Below, piece after piece: positions 7,310-12,592 of a DNA stretch of 12,592 nucleotides. Within the stretch, counting starts at the first letter, position 1. Each line of letters starts with the position of its first letter. A program made the position numbers and the translations under genes. The stretch is from an uncultured Saprospiraceae bacterium. Its GTDB lineage: Bacteria; Bacteroidota; Bacteroidia; Chitinophagales; Saprospiraceae. The DNA is taken from positions 1 to 12,592 of the forward strand of contig CALCSX010000069.1 in NCBI GenBank assembly GCA_937894165.1, in the 5' to 3' direction. The notes below the pieces were generated by a model. It saw only the letters and a program-made list of their open reading frames with translations, was not told where the DNA came from and made no database searches.

Positions 7310-7368
7310 TTATGGTTATGCCCATAATTTTATTGTAAAATAATATTTTTTTATGGTTATACCCATAA
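7310..7368. repeat. Pair of TTATGG...CCATAA palindromes
   Basis: TTATGG-TTATGC-CCATAA (7310-7327) and TTATGG-TTATAC-CCATAA (7351-7368) are identical except at one loop base, and their starts are 41 bp apart (about four helical turns). The second extends through flanking T and A runs to an 11-bp stem. They look like paired protein-binding sites or repeat ends, but no gene starts near them; both flanking genes end towards this spacer. A further stem (GTCG...CGAC, about 7275-7290) and a 'CTTCGACTCCGCTCAGCC' phrase lie just before. Confidence 0.55.
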
Positions 7369-7501
7369 AAAAAATACACGAGGTCGCACATCACCCGTCT
7401 GAACCTTGATTCGCCTGATTGTCTAGATTTCATGATTTATAGATAAGTTGATCGAAACGTTTTTAATTATTAAAACAACGTTTTCAGAAATGTAAACGAA
7501 A

Positions 7502-7675
7502 ATACCCCGGAAGGGGTATAACATCAATAACCCGGGGTAAAACCCCGGGATTGAACCGTAAAAAACGAGGTTTTGGCGGGATTTTTGCCTGAAGGAAGCA
7601 AAAATCATGACAAAACCGGCTTTTCAATGCCGAAAGAGATTTCACCTTTAGCCACCCGCATCAGGGGTAGAAGCG
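7502..7675 (+). repeat. Composite hairpin repeat, copy 1
   Basis: Four parts occur in order. Hairpin A is ATACCCC-GGAA-GGGGTAT (7502-7519). Hairpin B is CCCGGGGT-AAA-ACCCCGGG (7531-7549). Hairpin C is a 49-nt inverted repeat (7569-7617) with 20-nt arms matching at 17 positions and loop CTGAAGGAA. Part D (7652-7675) begins CCACCCGCATCAGG. The same four parts recur in reverse orientation at 11298-11488 with similar spacing. No protein is encoded across it. Confidence 0.8.
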
Positions 7676-7682
7676 GCACGAC

Positions 7683-7876
7683 CGACAATAAATATACTAT
7701 CGAGATGGCCTTAATGAAACCCTCGAACTCACCGGTTTTTTTTCACTAAAACCCAAGGAAGTACAGCGGATGACCCGACCCTGTCCCGCCTCCTAGAACC
7801 CTAATAATCTATAAAAAAGTAGTCGAAATATACATCAAAAATGATATTCCTCAACAGGACAGGGTGATGCCTACCC
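7683..7876. other. Spacer downstream of the adenine deaminase gene
   Basis: No gene is seen. ACCCTGTCC (7778-7786) and GGACAGGGT (7857-7865) are perfect 9-bp inverted arms about 70 bases apart, just past the end of the minus-strand deaminase gene. They could form a large loop in its 3' untranslated region. No U-tract follows, so it is not a standard terminator. Confidence 0.4.
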
Positions 7877-9496
7877 TCACTCAACCACTAAAGGAATGAA
7901 CTCAAACTTTTCCCCATCGAAAAGACCCAAATCACTTAATTTCAACTGCGGAATCACAAGAAGGGCCAAAAACGAGAGCGTCATATAGGGTGCAGAAAGC
8001 ATGCAGCCATGCTCCTTAGCCAATTTATCCAATTCTTTATAATGCCTCCCTACTTCCTTGCAATCCTTATCCGACATTATTCCGGCAATGGGAAGGGGTA
8101 GAATCTGCTCCGTATCTTCCGACACGAAAGCAATGCCCCCTCTGTTTGAAATGATTAAATTGGCAGCTTTCACGATAAGTTCATCAGAACTGCCCACCAC
8201 CAATACATTGTGACTATCGTGAGCAACTGAACTCACTATCGCGCATTTTTTTAAATTGAAATTTTCCACAAAAGCCATCGCCGGTGGAGAATTCTTGTAT
8301 CGATTAATGTTTACAATTTTGAGAGGCGGTTTTTTATCGGAATCTTGTTTGGAATTATATCTCCCCTCCTCAGTTATCAACTGCCCGTCCAGCGCTACTA
8401 TCGTCCTGAATTCTACCCCCGCAGGAGTTTCAATATCACTGATGTTTATTTGCTCGCGATTAAAATTATTGATGATATCGATAGTGACACTTTCCGAGTT
8501 GGAAATCCCATTCTGCATAACTAGATCACCATTGATCGATACTTGCAGTGGCTTGAAAGTCTCTAAATCCTCCACTATCTGAAAATCAGCGTAATCACCC
8601 TCCCGCAATAAGCCCACTTCCAACCCATAATGCTCTACAGCGTTAATCGAGGCTGCTTTAACTACATCGAACAGATCATACCCGCTCCCCACCGCCCGAG
8701 CAACTAATTGATTGATATGCCCTTCCAGCAAATCATCCGGGTGTTTGTCATCCGAACAAAACATGATTTTTTCCGGAAAAAGTTTTAATAGGGGTATCAA
8801 AGCATCAAAATTCTTAGCTGCAGAGCCCTCTCTAATGATGACTTTTAGACCTCGTTTCAGCTTTTCCAACCCCTCCTCATAAGTAAAACATTCATGATCA
8901 GTGCTGATGCCTGCGTCAATATATTTCTGAAGATCCTCCCCGCGCAAGCCCGGCGCATGGCCATCCACTTGCTTTCCAAGTCCCTTCGCCAGTGCTATTA
9001 AATCCATCATTTTCTTTTCCCCATGAATCACACCGGGATAATTCATTACCTCTGACAGATATTTGATCTGAGGATATTTTTGGAAAAGGTAGGCTGCATC
9101 CGAAACTTCAATCGAAGCTCCAGCCGATTCAAAGGTAGTGGCAGGCACGCAGCTTGGCACCCCGAAATTGAATTTGAAAGGTGAGTGAGCAGCATTAGCC
9201 AACATAAATTCCACCCCTTCTACACCCAAAACATTGGCTATTTCGTGAGGGTCAGAAACAGTAGCAACCGTGCCATGCAACACAGCAATTTTGGCGAACT
9301 CAGTGGGAACAAGCATGGAACTTTCGATGTGAATATGAGCATCGACCCAGCCGGGTAATAGAAAGTTATCTACCACTTCATCAATAGGTTCGATGGACTT
9401 TATTCTCTCTCCGGAAACGATAATTTCAACGGGATATACTTTGCGCTGAAAGTAGTCGACAAAATTGGCTTTATATTTCTTTAGGTTAATTTCCAT
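7877..9496 (-). CDS. ade: Adenine deaminase
   Basis: This enzyme hydrolyses adenine to hypoxanthine and ammonia in cytosolic purine salvage. It has 539 residues, normal for the Ade family of the amidohydrolase superfamily. The metal-site motif 'GWVDAHIHIESS' gives His54 and His56. Others are 'SDPHEIANVLG' (81-91), 'FGVPSCVPATTFESAGA' (111-127), 'LSEVMN' (Glu149), 'DGHAPGL' (His180), 'STDHECF' (His201) and 'CSDDKHPDDLLEGH' (247-260, catalytic-type Asp). The C-terminus has the conserved 'PYMTLSFLALLVIPQLKLSD..LFD' segment. All expected ligands are present, so the enzyme should be active, with Mn or Fe as usual for the family. The ATG at 9496 overlaps the last 11 bases of the cytochrome gene, which points to translational coupling. 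It is the last gene of the MBL-cytochrome-ade set. Confidence 0.95.
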   Translation of the reverse strand: MEINLKKYKANFVDYFQRKVYPVEIIVSGERIKSIEPIDEVVDNFLLPGWVDAHIHIESSMLVPTEFAKIAVLHGTVATVSDPHEIANVLGVEGVEFMLANAAHSPFKFNFGVPSCVPATTFESAGASIEVSDAAYLFQKYPQIKYLSEVMNYPGVIHGEKKMMDLIALAKGLGKQVDGHAPGLRGEDLQKYIDAGISTDHECFTYEEGLEKLKRGLKVIIREGSAAKNFDALIPLLKLFPEKIMFCSDDKHPDDLLEGHINQLVARAVGSGYDLFDVVKAASINAVEHYGLEVGLLREGDYADFQIVEDLETFKPLQVSINGDLVMQNGISNSESVTIDIINNFNREQINISDIETPAGVEFRTIVALDGQLITEEGRYNSKQDSDKKPPLKIVNINRYKNSPPAMAFVENFNLKKCAIVSSVAHDSHNVLVVGSSDELIVKAANLIISNRGGIAFVSEDTEQILPLPIAGIMSDKDCKEVGRHYKELDKLAKEHGCMLSAPYMTLSFLALLVIPQLKLSDLGLFDGEKFEFIPLVVE

Positions 9497-9965
9497 TTCG
9501 AATAGGTGTCAATCGAACTTCAGGATAAGCGACATTCATAAAAGGAACTTCCTCCATCATATGGCAACTGTTACATCCAATTCTCACGATTTCCAAGGTA
9601 CGTCTAAAGACAGCTGTATCCTTACTTTCGATAGCCTTATACATTTCCGGGATAAGCGTTTCCCTAAAATGTTCCGATGATTTAATCCGTTCAGGCCGCC
9701 TCTGCAATCCCGCTTCCATCGCTTCATCGATATGTTCCCACATGTAATGCGCATATTCCCAATTTTGATCCTCCCCGGCCCAATATAATTCCTGGTATCG
9801 GTAGCCAATTTCACGCATAGTGGCACTAAACCCTGCAAATTGGTGCTCGATAATGGCCAATTTTTCCTCTTCACTGCCTTTTATCCACTCTCCCTGATGA
9901 TTTGTCGCGCTTTCCTGACACGCAAATAGTAAAATTGCCGCTAAAAAAAGTAGTAAAAATTTCAT
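9486..9965 (-). CDS. Mono-haem cytochrome c-type lipoprotein
   Basis: The product has 159 residues. Residues 1-15 are hydrophobic and end in 'LFAC', a lipobox-like site with Cys16 as the likely lipidated residue (Phe at -2 is unusual). Residues 30-125 read as amphipathic helices rich in Trp, Tyr, Glu and His. A single haem c site, CNSCH (131-135), lies near the C-terminus, followed by 'MMEEVPF'. A helical domain followed by a late CxxCH is reminiscent of cytochrome c', but similarity to a named family is not certain. It should face the periplasm, anchored to a membrane, and act in electron transfer or haem-based ligand binding. Its stop lies inside the start of ade and it begins 75 nt after the hydrolase gene ends, so all three are probably one transcript. 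There is no obvious functional tie to adenine deamination. Confidence 0.82.
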   Translation of the reverse strand: MKFLLLFLAAILLFACQESATNHQGEWIKGSEEEKLAIIEHQFAGFSATMREIGYRYQELYWAGEDQNWEYAHYMWEHIDEAMEAGLQRRPERIKSSEHFRETLIPEMYKAIESKDTAVFRRTLEIVRIGCNSCHMMEEVPFMNVAYPEVRLTPIRNGN

Positions 9966-10040
9966 ACCAAGAGTTTTGGAAATTTAAAAATTGATTTTAT
10001 TTCATTAGCTGCAATTTAGAAAGAAATTAACTTTTCTGCT

Positions 10041-11114
10041 TTAAAAAAGTATCATTTCTCCCATTTTAGGTACTAAAAGTTCGCCATTTATCTCTGATTG
10101 ATGCTTTTCAAGAACCCTGATAGGTTCTAAGAGTGGTTCATCAGAAAGATCGAAAGTGCCGTAATGCATAGGAATAAAAGTGCCCGCTTGCAATTCGTTG
10201 AAAGCTCCAATAGCATCTGTGGGACTGATATGAAAACCCTCCATAAACCACTCCGGTTCGAAGGCGCCGATCCCCATAAGTGCATAGTTGGGACTACCCA
10301 TCACCTCCTGAATTTCTTTAAAATGCGCTTCATATCCGCTGTCTCCCATGAAATAAACGGAAGTTGAATCGCTTTGGATATAAAACCCTCCCCACAGGGC
10401 TTTGTTTTGATCAAAAAGACCTCTTCGAGTCCAATGCTGAGAAGGTAGAAAAGTAACCTTTGGTGTAGAAATAAGATTATATTCCTGAAACCAGCCGGCG
10501 CTTTGGATTCGCTCAGCAGGAACGATACCTTTTACGACTTTGTCCATTCCAAGGCCACAAAGGATGGATAAATTGGGATTTTGGGCAGCGATCTTTTTGA
10601 GACTTTTCTTGTCACAATGATCGAAATGTCCGTGGGAAAGGAGGATAAAGTCAATATTTTTTACCGATTCAATGTCAAAAGGCAATTCAGACAGTCTTTT
10701 CAGGAAAATTCTATCTTGAAATACCGGATCGGTTAAGAAAGTTATACCCTCGATTCTAATGAGGAAGGATGCGTGGCCCAGCCAGACGATCATATCTTCC
10801 TTGGATTCGAATATTTCGTCACATTTGAGGTAAGTCAGCGCGAATTCATCTGCTTTTTTTCGATCGGCATAGGGGTTCTTCCCGGATTTCCATTTGAAGA
10901 CTTTGGAGAAGGCTGGCATGGATAGGTTGTGTAAGTTCTTGAATTCTCCTGATTCTGAAGTGGGTGTGCCTTTCCAATCAGGAGAAGAATTGACGGTTTT
11001 TAAAGAGGGATTTTTTGTGTGCATAATTTCAGTGGAAGCAGAAGAACCTATATAAGCGTAGGCAATTAATATTAATATGACAGCAAAGAGAAAATAGAAG
11101 ATTTTTCTTTTCAA
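10041..11114 (-). CDS. Membrane-anchored metallo-beta-lactamase-fold hydrolase, NAPE-PLD-like
   Basis: The product has 357 residues. Residues 5-23 form one hydrophobic anchor or uncleaved signal. The MBL core follows: 'WLGHASFLIR' (111-120), 'FLTDPVF' (126-132), the zinc motif 'HGHFDH' (161-166: His161, His163, Asp165, His166), 'SQHW' (His227), 'MGDSGY' (Asp258) and 'PMHYGTF' (His317). 'EPEWFMEGFHISPTDA' (286-301) is typical of the N-acyl-phosphatidylethanolamine phospholipase D-like (NAPE-PLD/UlaG) branch. A phospholipid or other phosphodiester substrate is possible but not shown. The frame opens with a TTG at 11114 that supplies the hydrophobic anchor. No ATG lies upstream before an in-frame stop, and the next ATG (residue 31) would remove the anchor, so the TTG start is preferred. 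It is the first gene of the likely operon with the cytochrome and ade. Confidence 0.85.
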   Translation of the reverse strand: MKRKIFYFLFAVILILIAYAYIGSSASTEIMHTKNPSLKTVNSSPDWKGTPTSESGEFKNLHNLSMPAFSKVFKWKSGKNPYADRKKADEFALTYLKCDEIFESKEDMIVWLGHASFLIRIEGITFLTDPVFQDRIFLKRLSELPFDIESVKNIDFILLSHGHFDHCDKKSLKKIAAQNPNLSILCGLGMDKVVKGIVPAERIQSAGWFQEYNLISTPKVTFLPSQHWTRRGLFDQNKALWGGFYIQSDSTSVYFMGDSGYEAHFKEIQEVMGSPNYALMGIGAFEPEWFMEGFHISPTDAIGAFNELQAGTFIPMHYGTFDLSDEPLLEPIRVLEKHQSEINGELLVPKMGEMILF

Positions 11115-11297
11115 AATGACTTTGGTGTTAGAAACGGAATTTGGGTTAAATGGTTTAGTGAAAACGGTGACCGCCGTTAATTATTATTTCACGCAGTTTT
11201 CGGGAATAAAATCTGGTTTTTGTGGCATCCGCCATAAAGCTACTCCATATTCATTGCGTCGCTTCCTGTCGCCGGACTATCCGCTTTACTTCGTGCT

Positions 11298-11488
11298 CGC
11301 TCCTATTCCTGATGCGGGTGGGTGAATTTAAAGACGTTTCATTTCGCAATATAATAAACCTTTTAAGTGGTTTTGTCACGATTTTTGCTTCTTTCAGGCA
11401 AAAATCGTGACAAAACCTAATTATTATATACATTTTACCCAGGGCTTCACCCTGGTCTTTGATATTTCGCCCCATTCGGGGCTTTTTT
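11298..11488 (-). repeat. Composite hairpin repeat, copy 2 (inverted relative to copy 1)
   Basis: Read on the minus strand, the parts are in the same order as copy 1. Hairpin A is GCCCC/GGGGC (11469-11482), followed on the plus strand by a T6 run. Hairpin B is CCAGGG-CTTCA-CCCTGG (11439-11455). Hairpin C (11369-11417) is a perfect inverted repeat with 20-nt arms and a 9-nt loop. Part D (11298-11321) matches copy 1 at 21 of 24 bases. Extra repeat-like sequence continues to about 11223, where TGGC-ATCC-GCCA folds as a small hairpin. Hairpin A with its T-run could act as a plus-strand terminator, but no plus-strand gene precedes it. Confidence 0.8.
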
Positions 11489-11607
11489 ATCACAATTTTA
11501 AAATACAATTCCTTTCAGCTAAAATCACAAGGTCGGGAAAAATTTTGCGGATGTGCCTTGGTAATTTAAAGGAGAAGGAAGAAATTAAAAGGTAGAAATT
11601 CATGTCC

Positions 11608-11652
11608 GGTTTTGTCACGATTTTTGGTTCTTTCAGACAAAAAGGTAAAACC
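11608..11652 (+). repeat. Degenerate third copy of the 20-bp-arm hairpin
   Basis: The left arm matches 19 of the 20 bases of the arm at 11369, and the loop is nearly the same (TTCTTTCAG). The right arm is shortened to CAAAAAGGTAAAACC, so pairing is partial. The GC hairpins of the full composite element are absent on either side. Confidence 0.7.
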
Positions 11653-11682
11653 CAAATGTCCATATTTCTAATACCTCAAATT

Positions 11683-11748
11683 AGTGCCGCTAGGCACTGA
11701 ATGTGGGTAGAAAACCAATAAAAAGTGCTCCCGATGCCGTAGGTATCG
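11683..11748. repeat. Two GCCG-core hairpins in tandem
   Basis: AGTGCC-GCTA-GGCACT (11683-11698) is a perfect 6-bp stem. CGATGCC-GTA-GGTATCG (11732-11748) is a 7-bp stem with one G-T pair. The first is followed by AATGTGGGTAGAAAA. Both carry the TGCCG(C)TAGG core, which I remember as a REP-like intergenic unit in Bacteroidota. Confidence 0.6.
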
Positions 11749-11768
11749 AATAAATTTACCTTATTTTT

Positions 11769-11787
11769 TGAATAATCCATTTATTCA
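11769..11787. repeat. AT-rich hairpin downstream of the DUF6157 gene
   Basis: TGAATAA-TCCAT-TTATTCA is a perfect 7-bp stem 37 bases past the end of the minus-strand DUF6157 gene. On that strand it is followed by A residues, not T, so it does not qualify as an intrinsic terminator. It may stabilise the 3' end. Confidence 0.4.
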
Positions 11788-11823
11788 TCTTGAATTGCTT
11801 GCCCTATGACCTTCGTTTTTTTC

Positions 11824-12240
11824 TTAGCCTCTTTTTGTCCTCATGGCCTTCACTTTTTTAATATTATCATCAGCTACAAGCGCTTTATATTCATCTGACT
11901 CCACCGGTAGAATGGCTATTTTCCCTTCTTCATTACTATGGATTCCCCAGCCGTATTTTTTAGCGAGTGGGGAGGTTCGCAGGCAAGCTTGACCTTTGGA
12001 GAAGTAGACATCACGGGCTTCAGAAAATTCATTTTCAGGGATTTCATTCCTCAGTGCATACCATCCAAAAATAATTTCATCTGAGTTGTGTCGGTAGGGA
12101 TGCTTGTTTAATTTATCAAATTGGTAATTAGCAACTGATGTTTTGCCTTCTTTGATGGCTGGAAGGGTGGCGACGGAGGTCGGGCAATCTTCGGCAATTT
12201 CTATTAAGGTGTTGAAGTAGTTAGTGGTATGTGCGGGCAT
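11824..12240 (-). CDS. DUF6157 family protein
   Basis: The product is a 138-residue soluble protein with no signal peptide or membrane segment. It opens 'MPAHTTNYFNTLIEIAEDCP', followed by 'KTSVANYQFD' and 'HPYRHNSDEIIFGWYALRN', then 'FSKGQACLRTSPLAKKYGWGIH' split over residues 89-110, and ends in a basic tail. This matches my recollection of DUF6157, small uncharacterised proteins common in Bacteroidota and Firmicutes; no activity is known to me. The frame stays open upstream to a GTG at 12351, but that extension runs through a palindromic repeat (12283-12299) and lacks family similarity, so the ATG at 12240 is chosen. No neighbour shares its strand closely. A poly-A stretch instead of a Shine-Dalgarno site precedes the start. 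Confidence 0.8.
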   Translation of the reverse strand: MPAHTTNYFNTLIEIAEDCPTSVATLPAIKEGKTSVANYQFDKLNKHPYRHNSDEIIFGWYALRNEIPENEFSEARDVYFSKGQACLRTSPLAKKYGWGIHSNEEGKIAILPVESDEYKALVADDNIKKVKAMRTKRG

Positions 12241-12282
12241 GTTTTTTTTGTAAAAATAGGAAATTTGGAGAGGTTTAAAAAA

Positions 12283-12299
12283 TTCTCGTGGTCCGAGAA
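12283..12299. repeat. TTCTCG-TGGTC-CGAGAA palindrome upstream of the DUF6157 gene
   Basis: A perfect 6-bp stem with a 5-nt loop lies 43 bases before the DUF6157 start. A sister copy, TCTCG-TGGTT-CGAGA, lies at 12482-12496 between the direct repeats. It could be an operator, a leader hairpin or a dispersed repeat. Confidence 0.55.
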
Positions 12300-12385
12300 A
12301 AGGAAAAAGTCTCTGGTTGGTTTCGCCGAATAGTGCAAATCGAAAAGTCACATTAAGTTTTCAGTATAAGCTGCTGGCGAGGAGT

Positions 12386-12400
12386 GCCCCTTTTTAGGGC
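12386..12400. repeat. Small GCCC...GGGC hairpin
   Basis: GCCC and GGGC pair across CTTTTTA, flanked by two AGGAG motifs in direct orientation. This is the only structure I see in the spacer between the DUF6157 gene and the direct repeats. Confidence 0.35.
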
Positions 12401-12448
12401 GTTAGGAGAGCCATAAAATTAAAAATTACGATTTACGATTTTGTTTGA

Positions 12449-12592
12449 GGCACATTTACAAACTTGCACCGGCAGTTAGTCTCTCGTGGTTCGAGAAGTT
12501 TGGAAAATTGAAATTAAAAGGCAAAGTTTCGATTACATTGGGCACATTTACAAACTTGCACCGGCAGAGTATATGGGGCACATTTACAAACT
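12449..12592 (+). repeat. 27-nt direct repeats reaching the window edge
   Basis: A 27-nt unit beginning GGCACATTTACAAACT and ending TGCACCGGCAG is present exactly at 12449-12475 and 12541-12567. A third copy starts at 12577 and is cut by the window end after 16 matching bases. Start-to-start distances are 92 and 36 bases. A palindrome (12482-12496) sits between the first two. No open frame is supported. It could be the repeated end of an insertion sequence (IS21-type ends carry several such copies) or the start of a tandem array. Confidence 0.8.

Noticed and set aside
7080..7433. Minus-strand frame with 'NPEPRTQN' repeats
   Set aside because: The apparent peptide repeat is only the translated GTTCTGG tandem repeat; the rest is spacer repeats.
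11469..11488. Intrinsic terminator on the plus strand
   Set aside because: The stem and T-run fit, but no plus-strand gene lies upstream and the stem is part of the composite repeat, so it is reported there.
11116..11595. Short plus- and minus-strand frames
   Set aside because: They run through the composite hairpin repeat and have no support as proteins.
12241..12351. GTG-initiated extension of the DUF6157 gene
   Set aside because: The extension is encoded by a palindromic repeat and promoter-like sequence; the family begins near the ATG at 12240.
12449..12592. CRISPR array
   Set aside because: Copies are spaced at 92 and 36 bases, leaving gaps of 65 and 9 bases rather than uniform spacers, and no cas gene is present.

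Overview
The window looks like chromosomal DNA of a member of the Bacteroidota, most likely a Cytophagales-type marine or environmental lineage; the order is inference. Supporting signs are a type IX secretion (T9SS) C-terminal sorting domain plus an orphan fragment of a second one, a very large DUF2723 (TMEM260-like) membrane protein, DUF6150 and DUF6157 family proteins, AT-rich spacers, and genes without clear Shine-Dalgarno sites. I see no rRNA, tRNA, phage genes, transposase or CRISPR array.

Layout. 1-464 (+) is the C-terminal end of an SLC13-type sodium/anion symporter, followed by a nested inverted repeat. 984-1874 (-) encodes a small secreted T9SS cargo protein; just upstream of its start lies the last 33 codons of a lost second T9SS cargo gene (1884-1985). 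1986-2947 has no credible gene and is rich in small hairpins and dispersed-repeat phrases. 3402-6455 (-) and 2948-3385 (-) form a likely operon: a 1017-residue GT117-like membrane protein followed by ribose-5-phosphate isomerase B. 6745-7083 (+) encodes an exported 112-residue protein with six YQA repeats, which I assign to the DUF6150 or '7(1) septoil knot' family. 7084-7876 is a repeat-filled convergent spacer.

An apparent operon on the minus strand (11114 to 7877) follows. It encodes a membrane-anchored metallo-beta-lactamase-fold hydrolase (NAPE-PLD-like), a mono-haem cytochrome c lipoprotein and adenine deaminase; the last two genes overlap by 11 nt. The operon is bracketed by two inverted copies of one composite, hairpin-rich repeat (about 7502-7675 and 11298-11488). 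After another repeat-rich spacer comes a DUF6157 protein (11824-12240, -). The window ends in direct 27-nt repeats that run off the edge.

The protein-coding content is mostly ordinary housekeeping or accessory Bacteroidota metabolism: sugar phosphate isomerisation, purine salvage, surface glycosylation and protein export. The unusual content is the predicted knotted repeat protein and the density and architecture of structured non-coding repeats, which occupy nearly every intergenic gap. I found no clear new multi-gene system.
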